Positions 53,216 to 63,660 of a stretch of DNA of 64,000 bases are shown in pieces; position 1 is the stretch's first letter, and every line of letters begins with the position of its first letter. Origin of the DNA: Halobellus rarus. GTDB lineage: Archaea; Halobacteriota; Halobacteria; Halobacteriales; Haloferacaceae. The notes under the pieces were generated by a model. It ran no database searches. It worked only from the letters and a program-made list of their open reading frames with translations, and was not told the origin of the DNA. A program made the translations under genes and the position numbers. Where the stretch lies: NCBI RefSeq assembly GCF_024494595.1, contig NZ_JANHDI010000013.1, forward strand, positions 62,001 through 126,000. The letters run 5' to 3'.

Positions 53216-53298
53216 TGGCGCGCGCCCCGGTTGCTCGATCCGACGAGCCACGGGTGCGCCGCCGGCCGACCGCTCGAACCGGACCCGCGGCGCGAAAC

Positions 53299-53308
53299 GT
53301 TCAATACG
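53299..53308 (+). promoter_or_regulatory. TATA-like element of the ilvB leader
   Basis: GTTCAATACG is centred about 30 nt before the small-ORF ATG at 53333, so a transcript could begin at that ATG. Confidence 0.4.
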
Positions 53309-53332
53309 GACGAGACGCATCTTTCAGGTACG

Positions 53333-53458
53333 ATGCGACGACGGCACACCGACGCGACGGCCGCCGCGCCGACAGCGGCGTCGCTCGCTCGCGTGCGCCG
53401 GTCGATCGACGCCGAGACGCTCGGCGTCGACGCGCAGATCATTGTAGGGGCGCTATAG
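53333..53458 (+). CDS. 41-aa candidate leader peptide upstream of ilvB
   Basis: This small ORF begins MRRRHTDATAAAP and ends LGVDAQIIVGAL, placing Ile-Ile-Val and Leu codons just before its stop. Its ATG is leaderless relative to the element at 53299-53308. A GGGGC/GCCCC hairpin (53447-53462) covers its last codons and stop. The arrangement recalls amino-acid attenuators, which are not established in archaea. Regulation of ilvBNC is an inference; the ORF could also be an ordinary small protein. Confidence 0.5.
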   Translation: MRRRHTDATAAAPTAASLARVRRSIDAETLGVDAQIIVGAL

Positions 53459-53462
53459 CCCC
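53447..53462 (+). promoter_or_regulatory. Hairpin at the end of the ilvB leader ORF
   Basis: GGGGC (53447-53451) and GCCCC (53458-53462) flank GCTATA, which contains part of the leader stop codon. A ribosome at the final codons would open the stem. There is no T run, so it is not an obvious terminator. Confidence 0.4.
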
Positions 53463-53538
53463 GTCATTACCTATTCTCGCCGTTTCGATCCCGTTCGCGA
53501 CCGCCGTCCGACCGACCAGCGACCGTCACACACCGACT

Positions 53539-53682
53539 ATGGAGTACCACGCCCGATCCGCACGACCGATGCCGACGTATCGAACGCAGACCACGCCGAC
53601 CCACGCGGGACCGAACGCCGAAGCGTCCCGTACGCGGCCGAAACGCCGCTCGTCAGCCGACTGCGGAGGTGAGCGAGAATGA
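53539..53682 (+). CDS. 47-aa possible upstream ORF coupled to ilvB
   Basis: It opens MEYHARSARPMPTYRTQ and is rich in Arg and Thr. Its TGA overlaps the ilvB ATG (ATGA, 53679-53682), as in coupled genes of this window. It resembles no family and could be chance. The GGAGGTGA at 53665-53672 lies inside it. Confidence 0.3.
   Translation: MEYHARSARPMPTYRTQTTPTHAGPNAEASRTRPKRRSSADCGGERE
53665..53672 (+). promoter_or_regulatory. Strong Shine-Dalgarno site of ilvB
   Basis: GGAGGTGA stands 6 nt before the ilvB ATG. Many single genes in this window appear leaderless, so this suggests ilvB is translated from a long 5' leader or a readthrough mRNA. Confidence 0.7.
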
Positions 53683-55445
53683 GTAAACAGGCACCGTCGT
53701 CGCCGAACGCGACGACCGACGCCGAGGCCGACCCGGAGGAAGAGACGGAGCAAACCCCCGTCACGACCGGCTCTGAGTCCGTCATCCGCGCGCTCGAAAA
53801 CGAGGGCGTCGAGGCGGCGTTCGGCGTTCAGGGCGGGGCGATCATGCCCGTCTACGACGCGCTGTACCACTCGGACATCCGCCACGTCACGATGGCGCAC
53901 GAACAGGGGGCGGCCCACGCCGCCGACGCCTTCAGCGTCGTCCGGAACGAGCCGGGCGTCTGTCTGGCGACGTCGGGACCGGGGGCGACGAACCTCGTCA
54001 CCGGCATCGCCGACGCGAACATGGACTCCGACGGCCTGCTCGCGCTGACCGGGCAGGTCCCCTCGGACATGGTCGGCTCCGACGCGTTCCAGGAGACCGA
54101 CACCACCGGCGTCACCGCGCCGATCACGAAGCACAACTACTTCGCCAGCGACGCCGACACCGTCGGCGACACGGTCGGTGAAGCGCTCGCGCTCGCGGGC
54201 GAGGGTCGACCCGGCCCGACGCTCGTCGACCTCCCGAAGAACGTCACCCTCGACGGGACCGACGCCGAACCCGGTCCGGCCGAGCCGCCGGCGACGACGC
54301 GACCGCAGTACGTCGCCGACGAGGAGAACGTCGAGGAAGCCGCCGAGGCGATCGAGGCGGCCGAACGACCGCTGTTGCTCTTCGGCGGCGGCGTCATCAA
54401 GGGCGACGCGACCGAGCAGGCCCGCGCGTTCGCGCACGAACACGAGGTTCCCGTGGTCACGACGATGCCGGGCATCGGCTCGTTCCCCGAGGACGACGAC
54501 CTGTGTCTCTCGTGGGCGGGGATGCACGGCACCGGCTACGCGAACATGGCGATCACGCACACGGATCTGCTGATCGCGGTCGGGACGCGCTTCGACGACC
54601 GCCTGACCGGCGGCATCGACACCTTCGCGCCGGAGGCGGAGGTCGTCCACATCGACATCGATCCCGCGGAGATATCGAAGAACGTCCACGCGGACTACCC
54701 GCTGATCGGCGACGCGGGCATCGTCCTCGATCAGGTCGACGACGCGATCGACGCCTCGCCCGAGGCCGACGAGTGGCGCGAACAGTGTCAGACCTGGAAG
54801 GAGGAGTACCCGATGGACTACGCGACGCCGGACGACGAGCCGCTGAAGCCGCAGTTCGTCGTCGAGATCCTCGACGAGGCGACCGGCGACGACGCCATCG
54901 TCACCTCGGGAGTCGGCCAACACCAGATGTGGGCCGCCCAGTACTGGACGTTCACCGAGCCGCGGACGTGGGTGTCGAGTCACGGCCTCGGGACGATGGG
55001 CTACGGCCTGCCCGCGGCGATCGGCGCTCGAATCGCGGCCGACGACGACCAAGACGTCGTCTGCATCGACGGCGACGGCTCCTTCCTGATGACGATTCAG
55101 GAGCTTTCCGTCGCCGTCCGCGAGGAACTGGACATCACCGTCGCGGTGCTGAACAACGAGTACATCGGGATGGTCCGCCAGTGGCAGGACGCCTTCTTCG
55201 AGGGCCGGCGGATGGCCGCGGAGTACAACTGGTGTCCCGAGTTCGATATGCTCGCGGAGGCGTTCGGCGCGCGCGGTTTCCGCGTCGACGACTACGACGA
55301 GGTCGCAGACACCGTCGAGGAGGCCGTCGCATACGACGGACCGTCGGTCATCGACTTCCACATCGACCCGGCGGAGAACGTCTACCCGATGGTCCCCTCC
55401 GGCGGCGCAAACGGACAGTTCGCACTGACGGAGGATCAGCTATGA
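53679..55445 (+). CDS. ilvB: Acetolactate synthase large subunit
   Basis: A 588-aa thiamine-diphosphate enzyme. After an acidic 25-residue extension, VEAAFGVQGGAIMPVYDAL and AHEQGAAHAADAF carry the cofactor Glu region. The Mg/ThDP motif begins GDGSFLMTIQEL and continues to NNEYIGMVRQWQ. It joins two pyruvates, or pyruvate and 2-oxobutyrate, in valine/leucine or isoleucine synthesis. It heads the ilvBNC unit and its stop overlaps ilvN by 4 bp. Its Shine-Dalgarno site and upstream ORFs set it apart from leaderless neighbours. Confidence 0.97.
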   Translation: MSKQAPSSPNATTDAEADPEEETEQTPVTTGSESVIRALENEGVEAAFGVQGGAIMPVYDALYHSDIRHVTMAHEQGAAHAADAFSVVRNEPGVCLATSGPGATNLVTGIADANMDSDGLLALTGQVPSDMVGSDAFQETDTTGVTAPITKHNYFASDADTVGDTVGEALALAGEGRPGPTLVDLPKNVTLDGTDAEPGPAEPPATTRPQYVADEENVEEAAEAIEAAERPLLLFGGGVIKGDATEQARAFAHEHEVPVVTTMPGIGSFPEDDDLCLSWAGMHGTGYANMAITHTDLLIAVGTRFDDRLTGGIDTFAPEAEVVHIDIDPAEISKNVHADYPLIGDAGIVLDQVDDAIDASPEADEWREQCQTWKEEYPMDYATPDDEPLKPQFVVEILDEATGDDAIVTSGVGQHQMWAAQYWTFTEPRTWVSSHGLGTMGYGLPAAIGARIAADDDQDVVCIDGDGSFLMTIQELSVAVREELDITVAVLNNEYIGMVRQWQDAFFEGRRMAAEYNWCPEFDMLAEAFGARGFRVDDYDEVADTVEEAVAYDGPSVIDFHIDPAENVYPMVPSGGANGQFALTEDQL

Positions 55446-56122
55446 GCTCGCAGGAAACCGACGAGACCGACGATCTGCCGAAGCACGGACTGAAGGGACC
55501 GAAGCCGGAGGAGCGGCCGCACCCCGAGGGACGCCGCAACTCCCAGGGGATTCGAATCGATCCGGAGGCCGAGGCCGAGCCCGAACAGCGCCGCGCGGTG
55601 CTGTCGGCGCTGGTCGAGGACGATCCCGGCGTGCTCTCGCGCATCGCGGGGCTGTTCTCCCGCCGGCAGTTCAACATCGAGAGCCTCACCGTCGGGCCGA
55701 CGACCGTCGAGAACCACTCGCGGATCACGATGGTCATCGAGGAGCCCGACCCCGGGATCGATCAGGCGGAGAAGCAACTCGCCAAACTCAAGCCGGTGAT
55801 CGCCGTCGGTGAACTCGACGACGACGCCGTGCGGACCGAACTCGTCCTCCTGAAAGTCGAGGGCGACGAACCCGACAAGGTGCACGCGGTCACGGAGATG
55901 TACGACGGGCAGACGCTCGATGCCGGCCCGCGGACCATCACGGTCCAGCTCACCGGCGACGAGCAGAAGATCGACGACGCGATCGACGCGTTCCGCCAGT
56001 TCGGCATCATCGAGATCGCGCGCACGGGCTACACGGCGTTGGCGCGCGGCGATCAGGCGACCGTCCCGGGGGAGAAACCGGGCACCGCGGACGAACCGAC
56101 GCGACCGACGAACGCACAATAA
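55442..56122 (+). CDS. ilvN: Acetolactate synthase regulatory subunit
   Basis: A 226-aa ACT-domain subunit. A disordered, charged N-terminus of about 50 residues precedes the ACT domain ([32 protein letters not shown]). The C-terminal domain ([20 protein letters not shown]) follows. It binds valine-type effectors and activates IlvB in bacteria. It is translationally coupled to ilvB by ATGA. ilvC begins 10 nt downstream. Confidence 0.96.
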   Translation: MSSQETDETDDLPKHGLKGPKPEERPHPEGRRNSQGIRIDPEAEAEPEQRRAVLSALVEDDPGVLSRIAGLFSRRQFNIESLTVGPTTVENHSRITMVIEEPDPGIDQAEKQLAKLKPVIAVGELDDDAVRTELVLLKVEGDEPDKVHAVTEMYDGQTLDAGPRTITVQLTGDEQKIDDAIDAFRQFGIIEIARTGYTALARGDQATVPGEKPGTADEPTRPTNAQ

Positions 56123-56132
56123 CATCTCAAAA

Positions 56133-57170
<1,038 letters not shown>

Positions 57171-57172
57171 GG

Positions 57173-57229
57173 ATGAGGATGACCGAGATATTGATGAACG
57201 CGGAAGCCCACGGTGATGTAGATGAGTGA
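57173..57229 (+). CDS. 18-aa ORF between ilvC and leuC
   Basis: [18 protein letters not shown] lies 2 nt after the ilvC stop and overlaps the leuC start by 8 bp (ATGAGTGA). The tight fit suggests it is translated and couples ilvC to leuC translation. Alternatively it is an unimportant reading. It is too short to assign a family. Confidence 0.4.
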   Translation: MRMTEILMNAEAHGDVDE

Positions 57230-58643
57230 GGGAACGCTGTACGACAAGGTCTGGGAGGAACACACGGTCTCGGAGCTCCCGACGGGACAGACGCAGCTGT
57301 TCGTCGGTCTCCACCTCATCCACGAGGTGACGAGCCCGCAGGCGTTCGGGATGCTGCAGGAGCGCGACCTAGAGGTCGCCTACCCCGAACTCACGCACGC
57401 GACGGTCGACCACATCGTCCCGACGGCGGACCAGTCGCGTCCGTACCGCGACGACGCGGCCGAGGAGATGATGTCTGAGCTCGAACAGAACGTTCGAGAC
57501 GCCGGCATCCAGTTCTCGGACCCCACGACGGGCGAACAGGGGATCGTCCACGTCATCGGGCCCGAGCAGGGACTCACCCAGCCCGGGAAGACGATCGTCT
57601 GCGGCGACTCCCACACCTCGACGCACGGCGCGTTCGGCGCGCTGGCGTTCGGGATCGGGACGAGCCAGATCCGCGACGTGCTCGCGACGCAGACGATCGC
57701 GATGGAGAAGAAGAAGGTTCGAAAGATCGAGGTCACGGGCGAACTCGGCCCCGGCGTCGAGGCGAAGGACGTCATCCTCGAGGTGATCCGTCGCCTGGGC
57801 ACCGAGGGCGGCGTCGGCTACGTCTACGAGTACGCCGGCGAGGCCATCGAGAGCCTCGACATGGAGGGGCGGATGAGCATCTGCAACATGTCCATCGAGG
57901 GCGGCGCGCGAGCGGGGTACGTCAACCCCGACGAGACCACCTACGAGTGGATGAAAGACACCGATTACTTCCGGGAGAACCCCGAGAAGTTCGACGAGCT
58001 CAAGCCCTACTGGGAGTCGATCCGCTCCGACGACGACGCCGAGTACGACGACGTCGTCACCATCGACGGCTCCGAACTGGAGCCGGTCGTCACGTGGGGG
58101 ACCACGCCCGGCCAGGGCATCGGCATCTCCGAGCCGATTCCGGAGCCGGAGTCGCTGGCGGCGGACAAACAGGACACCGCGCGGCGCGCCCAGGAGCACA
58201 TGCGCGTCACGCCCGGGGACACGATGGAAGGCTACGAGATCGACGTCGCCTTCCTCGGGTCCTGTACGAACGCGCGCCTCCCCGACCTGCGTCGGGCGGC
58301 CGAGGTCGTCGAGGGCCGCGAGGTCCACGAGGACGTCCGCGCGATGGTCGTCCCCGGTAGCCAGCGCGTGAAGGCCGCCGCCGAGGCCGAGGGCCTCGAC
58401 GAGATCTTCGAGGAAGCCGGCTTCGAGTGGCGCAACGCGGGCTGTTCGATGTGCCTCGGGATGAACGAGGACCAACTGGAGGGCGACGAGGCCTGCGCGT
58501 CCTCCTCGAACCGCAACTTCATCGGCCGGCAGGGCTCGAAGGACGGCCGGACCGTGCTGATGAACCCCCGGATGGTCGCCGCCGCGGCGATCGAAGGGAA
58601 AGTGACTGACGTGCGCGAACTCAAGGAGGTGACCGCCGTATGA
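57222..58643 (+). CDS. leuC: 3-isopropylmalate dehydratase large subunit
   Basis: A 473-aa aconitase-family subunit. The [4Fe-4S] ligands are Cys in LGSCTNARL and the pair in [29 protein letters not shown] and the late [11 protein letters not shown] contact substrate. With LeuD it isomerises 2-isopropylmalate to 3-isopropylmalate. The stop overlaps leuD by 4 bp (ATGA). Confidence 0.96.
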   Translation: MSEGTLYDKVWEEHTVSELPTGQTQLFVGLHLIHEVTSPQAFGMLQERDLEVAYPELTHATVDHIVPTADQSRPYRDDAAEEMMSELEQNVRDAGIQFSDPTTGEQGIVHVIGPEQGLTQPGKTIVCGDSHTSTHGAFGALAFGIGTSQIRDVLATQTIAMEKKKVRKIEVTGELGPGVEAKDVILEVIRRLGTEGGVGYVYEYAGEAIESLDMEGRMSICNMSIEGGARAGYVNPDETTYEWMKDTDYFRENPEKFDELKPYWESIRSDDDAEYDDVVTIDGSELEPVVTWGTTPGQGIGISEPIPEPESLAADKQDTARRAQEHMRVTPGDTMEGYEIDVAFLGSCTNARLPDLRRAAEVVEGREVHEDVRAMVVPGSQRVKAAAEAEGLDEIFEEAGFEWRNAGCSMCLGMNEDQLEGDEACASSSNRNFIGRQGSKDGRTVLMNPRMVAAAAIEGKVTDVRELKEVTAV

Positions 58644-59248
58644 CCGACGAGATCCCCGAGATCGACTCGGTGACGGGCACGGGCGTTCCCGTCCGCGGGA
58701 ACGACATCGACACCGACCAGATCATCCCCGCGCGCTTCATGAAGGTCGTCACGTTCGACGGCCTCGGCGAGTTCGCGTTCTTCGACCTCCGGTTCGACGA
58801 CGACGACGACCAGAAGGACCACCCCTTCAACGAACCGCAGTTCCAGGACGCCTCGGTGCTCGCCGTCAACGCCAACTTCGGCTGCGGCTCCTCGCGCGAG
58901 CACGCCCCGCAGGCGCTGATGCGCTGGGGCATCGACGCCATCGTCGGCGAGTCGTTCGCCGAGATCTTCGCCGGAAACTGCCTCGCGCTGGGCATTCCGA
59001 CGGTCACGGCGGACCACGAGACCATCGTCGACCTCCAGGAGTGGATCGACGAGCACCCCGACGGGGAGATCCACGTCGACGTCGAGGAGGAGACGGTCAC
59101 CTACGGCGACACGACCGTCGAGGCGACCGTCGACGACGCACAGCGGCGGGCGCTCACCGAGGGCGTCTGGGACACGACGGCGCTGATGAAGTCCAACGCC
59201 GACGCGGTCGCCGAGAAAGCCGCCGAACTCCCCTACGTCGATGTCTGA
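58640..59248 (+). CDS. leuD: 3-isopropylmalate dehydratase small subunit
   Basis: A 202-aa swivel-domain subunit. [15 protein letters not shown] near the N-terminus and [15 protein letters not shown] near residue 75 are the substrate-binding motifs. It forms the LeuCD enzyme and is coupled to leuC (4-bp overlap). leuB starts within its last codons (8-bp overlap). Confidence 0.96.
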   Translation: MTDEIPEIDSVTGTGVPVRGNDIDTDQIIPARFMKVVTFDGLGEFAFFDLRFDDDDDQKDHPFNEPQFQDASVLAVNANFGCGSSREHAPQALMRWGIDAIVGESFAEIFAGNCLALGIPTVTADHETIVDLQEWIDEHPDGEIHVDVEEETVTYGDTTVEATVDDAQRRALTEGVWDTTALMKSNADAVAEKAAELPYVDV

Positions 59249-60221
59249 GGAGATCGTCGTCATCGAGGGCGACGGCATCGGCCGGGAGGTCGTCCCCGCC
59301 GCCGTCTCCGTGCTGGAGGCCGTCGGCGACTTCGAGTTCGTCGAGGCCGAGGCCGGCGACGCCGTGAAGGAAGAGACGGGCGAGGCGCTCCCGCAGGAGA
59401 CCTACGACACCGTCGCCGACGCGGACGCGACGCTGTTCGGCGCGGCCGGCGAGACGGCCGCGGACGTCATCCTCCCGCTGCGGACTGCGGTCGGCTCGTT
59501 CGTCAACGTGCGCCCGGCACGGGCGTACCCCGGCGTCGACGCCGTGCGCCCGGAGACGGACCTGGTCTTCCTGCGCGAGAACACCGAGGGCGTCTACGCG
59601 GGTCACGAGGATCGCCTCTCGGACGATCTCTCGACGCTCACCCGCGTCGTCACCACGTCGGCCTCGGAACGGCTGGCCGAGTACGCCTGCGAGTACGTGG
59701 AAGAACAGGGGAACGACGGGTTTCAGGTCGTCCACAAGGCGAACGTGATGCGCGAGACCGACGGCCGCTTCCGCGACGCGGTCGTCGACGTCGCCGAGGG
59801 GGCGGGCGTCGAGACCGAGGAGGTCCTGATGGACGCCTTCGCGACGCGCGTCTGTCTGGATCCAACGCAGTTCGACGTCGTCGTCTGCCCGAACCTCGCG
59901 GGCGACGTCCTCTCGGACCTCGCGGCGGGACTGGTCGGCGGACTGGGACTGCTTCCGTCCGCGAACGTCGGCCCCGACAACGCGCTCTTCGAACCGGTCC
60001 ACGGCACCGCACCAGACATCGCGGGCGAGGGCGTCGCCAACCCCTCGGCGGCGATCCTCTCGGCGGCGATGCTGCTCGATCACCTCGGCTACGCCGACGA
60101 GGCCGAGAACGTCCGCACGGCGGTCGAATCCGTGCTCGAAGACGGCCCCCGGACGGCCGACCTCGGCGGCGACGCCGACACCGAGGCGGTCACGGCCGCG
60201 GTCCTCGACCGACTGGACTGA
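59241..60221 (+). CDS. leuB: 3-isopropylmalate dehydrogenase
   Basis: A 326-aa beta-decarboxylating dehydrogenase. [12 protein letters not shown], the catalytic Tyr region [15 protein letters not shown], and [20 protein letters not shown] near the coenzyme site are intact. It oxidises 3-isopropylmalate to 2-oxoisocaproate. It is the last gene of the leuCDB run. A hairpin with a T run lies 100-140 nt downstream. Confidence 0.95.
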   Translation: MSEEIVVIEGDGIGREVVPAAVSVLEAVGDFEFVEAEAGDAVKEETGEALPQETYDTVADADATLFGAAGETAADVILPLRTAVGSFVNVRPARAYPGVDAVRPETDLVFLRENTEGVYAGHEDRLSDDLSTLTRVVTTSASERLAEYACEYVEEQGNDGFQVVHKANVMRETDGRFRDAVVDVAEGAGVETEEVLMDAFATRVCLDPTQFDVVVCPNLAGDVLSDLAAGLVGGLGLLPSANVGPDNALFEPVHGTAPDIAGEGVANPSAAILSAAMLLDHLGYADEAENVRTAVESVLEDGPRTADLGGDADTEAVTAAVLDRLD

Positions 60222-60319
60222 CGTTTCGTCCGCTTTTGTCCGATTTCACGATTTCGATGCCGACGCTGCAAGACACGCCGTCTCGGTAGCGTCGTCGGTC
60301 CGTCGAATCCGTCTCCGCC

Positions 60320-60358
60320 GGCCGGGGTGGGTTCCCCCACGGCCGCCGTACCCGTTTT
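60320..60358 (+). terminator. Hairpin and T5 after the leuCDB run
   Basis: GTGGG (60327-60331) and CCCAC (60336-60340) form a 5-bp stem with GGCC sequences outside it. CGTTTTTCG with five T residues follows at 60354-60358. Confidence 0.45.
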
Positions 60359-60500
60359 TCGAATCCGCGCATCTGTTACCTCCGAGACTGCATGCGTTCG
60401 TATTCCGCGGAAGTCGTGCCCGTCAGTTTCGCCGGTGGCGGTCGAATCCGCCTACTGTTGTCCGTTCGTGATCGCTAGACGGCCAGAAATCTCGGGATAC

Positions 60501-60530
60501 GTTCCGATACGAACACAAACCATTAACAAT
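60501..60530 (+). promoter_or_regulatory. glpR promoter with a palindrome
   Basis: GTTCCGATACGAAC (60501-60514) is an inverted repeat just before CATTAACAAT (60521-60530), the likely TATA region about 36 nt from the ATG. GlpR or another DeoR-type repressor could bind here and regulate glpR-pfkB. Confidence 0.35.
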
Positions 60531-60561
60531 ACACAGATCGAAGTCCGCTCAGACGAACCTT

Positions 60562-61341
60562 ATGTTACCCGCTGAGAGAAAACGACGCATCGTGGAACTC
60601 GTCACCGCCGCGGACGGGCGGTCGGTGGAAGCTCTCGCCGACGAACTGGGGTACTCGAAGGCGACGATCCGTCGGGACCTCCAAGAACTGGAGAGCCAGG
60701 GGCTCATCGAGCGGTCTCACGGCGGTGCAGTCCCCGTGACGAGCGTCGGACACGAACAGGCGTACGGACAGAAGGAGGTCCAGAACCTCGAGGCGAAGCG
60801 CGCCATCGCCGAGCGCGCCGTCGAGGAGCTCACGGAGGGACAGGTCGTGTTCTTCGACGCGGGGACGACGACGATGCAAGTCGCCCAGAGCGCGCCGAAG
60901 GACGGATCGATGCTCGCGGTGACGAACTCCCCGCGACTGGCGGTCGAACTCGGAAAGGAGGAAAACGACGTCAAACTGACCGGCGGGACGCTCCGTCGCC
61001 GGACGCGTTCGCTGGTGGGCCCGACCGCCGAGTCGTTCCTCGAACGGACGAACTTCGATCTCCTGTTTCTCGGCGCGAACGCGGTCGATGTCGAGACCGG
61101 ACTCACGACGCCGAACGAGGAGGAGGCGCGCGTCAAGGAACTGATGGTCAAGCGGGCCTCGCGTGTCGTCCTCGTCGCGGACGCGACGAAGATCGGCGAA
61201 CGCTCGTTCGTGACCTTCGCCGACCTCTCGGACATCGATATGTTCATCACCGCAGGCGAGATCGACGACGAGACCAGAGAGCGGTTCGAGGCCGAGGACG
61301 TCACCGTGGTCGTCGCGACGCCGGAGGCACCCACACTATGA
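60562..61341 (+). CDS. glpR: DeoR-family repressor GlpR
   Basis: A 259-aa DeoR regulator. The N-terminal winged helix has ALADELGYSKATIRRDLQEL and the hallmark LIERSHGGAV. The sugar-phosphate-binding domain has FFDAGTTTMQVA and a late LMVKRASRVVLVADATKIG. In Haloferax, GlpR represses glycerol and fructose metabolic genes. Here its stop overlaps the pfkB start by 4 bp, so the repressor and 1-phosphofructokinase are cotranscribed. Confidence 0.93.
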   Translation: MLPAERKRRIVELVTAADGRSVEALADELGYSKATIRRDLQELESQGLIERSHGGAVPVTSVGHEQAYGQKEVQNLEAKRAIAERAVEELTEGQVVFFDAGTTTMQVAQSAPKDGSMLAVTNSPRLAVELGKEENDVKLTGGTLRRRTRSLVGPTAESFLERTNFDLLFLGANAVDVETGLTTPNEEEARVKELMVKRASRVVLVADATKIGERSFVTFADLSDIDMFITAGEIDDETRERFEAEDVTVVVATPEAPTL

Positions 61342-62285
61342 CCCGCCGCGACGGTGCCGGGACACCGAGTCACGCCGACGTACTGACAGTGACGATGAAT
61401 CCGGCGGTCGATCACACGCTCACGGTCGAGGAACCGCTTCGTGAGGGAGAAGTCGCTCGGACCGACGACGCGCAGTTCGACGCCGGCGGAAAGGGGATCA
61501 ACGTCTCGCAGTACCTCACCGCACTGGGTGTCGAGGCCCCCGCGACGGGCTTTCTCGGCGGGCCGTTCGGCCGGATGATCGCCGAGACGCTCGACGACGA
61601 CGGCGTCGCGCGCGACTTCGTCGAGATCGACGGGCGAACCCGCCTGAACACCACGGTACTGAGTCCCGACGGCGAGTACAAGATCAATCACAACGGTCCC
61701 GTCGTCGGCCGCGAGGACGTCGACGCGCTGGTCGAGCGGGTCCGCGATCGCGGCCCCGACCGGCTCGTCGTCGCCGGGAGCCTCCCACGCGGGATCGACG
61801 CCGACGTCGTCGATCGGCTGGCCGGTGCCGGACCCTGGGAGACAGCGGTCGATATGGGCGGATCGGTCCTAGAGCGGCTTTCCGGAGCGTACCTCGTGTG
61901 CAAACCGAACCGATCGGAACTGGGCGAAGCGACCGGACGAGCGGTCGAGACGGTCGAAGACGCCGCGTCGGCCGCCGCCGAACTCCGCGAACGGGGATAT
62001 CGGTACGTGCTCGCGTCACTCGGTGCCGACGGCGCGCTCCTGGTCTCCGAGTCCGACGCGCTCTACGCCCCGGCGCTCCCGGTCGACGTCGTCGACACGG
62101 TCGGCGCGGGCGACGCGTTGCTCTCGGGCTTCCTCGCGGGACTCGCCCGGGGGGAGCCGATCGAGGACGCGCTCAGAACGGCGGTCGTCGTCGCCGCGCG
62201 CGTCGTGTCGGTATCGGGCACGAGCGTTCCGGCCTTCGACGACGTCTTCGAGAACCGCGAACAGGTAACAGTCACGCGGGTCTGA
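61338..62285 (+). CDS. pfkB: 1-phosphofructokinase (PfkB family)
   Basis: A 315-aa ribokinase-fold enzyme. VTMNPAVDHTLTVE and GGKGINVSQYLTALG mark the substrate side; DTVGAGDALLSGFLAGL is the C-terminal PfkB signature with the catalytic Asp. It converts fructose-1-phosphate made by the PTS to fructose-1,6-bisphosphate. It is coupled to glpR, with ptfC following after 105 bp. Confidence 0.94.
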   Translation: MTRRDGAGTPSHADVLTVTMNPAVDHTLTVEEPLREGEVARTDDAQFDAGGKGINVSQYLTALGVEAPATGFLGGPFGRMIAETLDDDGVARDFVEIDGRTRLNTTVLSPDGEYKINHNGPVVGREDVDALVERVRDRGPDRLVVAGSLPRGIDADVVDRLAGAGPWETAVDMGGSVLERLSGAYLVCKPNRSELGEATGRAVETVEDAASAAAELRERGYRYVLASLGADGALLVSESDALYAPALPVDVVDTVGAGDALLSGFLAGLARGEPIEDALRTAVVVAARVVSVSGTSVPAFDDVFENREQVTVTRV

Positions 62286-62327
62286 CGCGTCCGCTGTTCA
62301 TTTCCGTATTGAGAACGCCATATTCAG

Positions 62328-62374
62328 TCAGAAACAAACGCGAGCGAAAGTATTTTTGAGTTCCTTCAGAAACA
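62328..62374 (+). promoter_or_regulatory. Direct repeats flanking the ptfC TATA box
   Basis: TCAGAAACA occurs at 62328-62336 and 62366-62374 on either side of TATTTTTG (62351-62358). The second copy overlaps the expected transcription start. They are candidate operators for GlpR or another fructose-responsive factor. Confidence 0.4.
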
Positions 62375-62390
62375 TCCGTGAGGGAGACTT

Positions 62391-63542
62391 ATGTCAAGCA
62401 AAGCTGAGAGCAAGATGCGGTCCCACCTGACGAAGGTCAAGGAGGACCTCATGACCGGCGTATCGTACATGATCCCGTTCGTGACCATCGGCGGGATCTT
62501 CCTGGCGCTCGGGTTCGCCGTCGCGCCGACTGGTCCGAACGGTGCGCCGGATACGTCTCAGGTCGGGACGCTGGCGTACTTCCTCGGGCAGATCGGCGGG
62601 CTGGGCCTGACGATTATGGTCCCGATCCTCGGCGCGTACGTCGCGTACGCGATCGCGGATCGACCGGGACTGGCTCCCGGGTTCCTCGCGTCGTATCTGA
62701 TCCAGCAGGGAGAGGTACTGGTGGCGGCAGGCGAGGTCATCGGGTTGCAAGGCGGCGAGGCAGGTGCCGGGTACCTCGGAGCGCTCGTCACCGGCCTCCT
62801 CGTCGGCTACGTCGCCCGCTGGATCAAGAACTGGAGCGTTCCGGACTTCATCCAGCCGATGATGCCGGTCCTCATCGTCCCCGTGCTGACGATGGCGATC
62901 GTCTCGCCGGTCGTGCTGTTCGTCCTCGGCGTCCCTGTTGCGATCGCGAACGCGGGGCTGACCGCGTACCTGGAAGGGCTTCAGGGCAGTCAGGCGCTGC
63001 TCGTCGGCGCGCTTCTCGGTGCGATGATGGCGTTCGACATGGGCGGCCCGGTCAACAAGGTCGCCTACGTGTTCGCCGCGGGTCTGATCACCGAGGGAAT
63101 CACCCAGCCGATGGCCGCGGTGATGATCGCCGGGATGATCCCGCCGATCGGCCTTGCTATCTCGAACTTCATCGCGCCGCACAAGTACGCCGAGGAGATG
63201 TACGAGAACGCCAAATCCGGGATCGTCCTCGGGTTCTCGTTCATCACCGAGGGAGCGATCCCGTACGCGTCGGCGGATCCGATCCGCGTCATTCCGTCGA
63301 TTATGGTCGGGAGCGCCGTCGGCGCGGCGATGTCGATGTCGCTCGGCGTCACGATGCCCGCCCCGCACGGCGGCATCTTCGTCGTCCCGCTGTCTAGCAA
63401 CCCGCTGCTGTTCCTGGCAGCGATCGTCATCGGATCGCTCGTGACGGCGGCGCTCGCGACGGTGCTCAAGCCCGACTACGAGGAGGGCGTCGGCGCGGCC
63501 GGCGGGGCCGAGGCGGGCGCAGCGGCGGGCGGCGACGACTGA
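62391..63542 (+). CDS. ptfC: PTS fructose-specific membrane component EIIC
   Basis: A 383-aa polytopic permease with about nine to ten spans. The cytoplasmic N-terminus (KEDLMTGVSYMIPFVTIGGI) and MAFDMGGPVNKVAYVF are typical of fructose EIIC, and IPYASADPIRVIPS lies near the sugar site. The C-terminal 25 residues are Gly/Ala/Glu-rich. It imports fructose and phosphorylates it together with EIIB and EIIA. A GAGGGAG site a few nt before the ATG may help translation. It is followed by a gene for EIIA. Confidence 0.94.
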   Translation: MSSKAESKMRSHLTKVKEDLMTGVSYMIPFVTIGGIFLALGFAVAPTGPNGAPDTSQVGTLAYFLGQIGGLGLTIMVPILGAYVAYAIADRPGLAPGFLASYLIQQGEVLVAAGEVIGLQGGEAGAGYLGALVTGLLVGYVARWIKNWSVPDFIQPMMPVLIVPVLTMAIVSPVVLFVLGVPVAIANAGLTAYLEGLQGSQALLVGALLGAMMAFDMGGPVNKVAYVFAAGLITEGITQPMAAVMIAGMIPPIGLAISNFIAPHKYAEEMYENAKSGIVLGFSFITEGAIPYASADPIRVIPSIMVGSAVGAAMSMSLGVTMPAPHGGIFVVPLSSNPLLFLAAIVIGSLVTAALATVLKPDYEEGVGAAGGAEAGAAAGGDD

Positions 63543-63660
63543 GAGGGACAGCCGCCTCGTCGTCACTCGGTCCGATCAACTCCGATCTTTTCCGGTCGAC
63601 GCGTGTCGACCAACCGAAGAGAAAATTCCTTAACAATCCCGTGCACATATTCGATTGGTT

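Larger units (their letters stand above)
60222..60561. other. 340-bp region between leuB and glpR
   Basis: No gene is supported. It holds a 7-bp inverted repeat beginning at a CGACGCT and ending at AGCGTCG (about 60261-60293), a hairpin plus T run at 60320-60358, a GTTC-N6-GAAC palindrome (60501-60514) and a TATA-like CATTAACAAT (60521-60530) for glpR. Confidence 0.55.
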
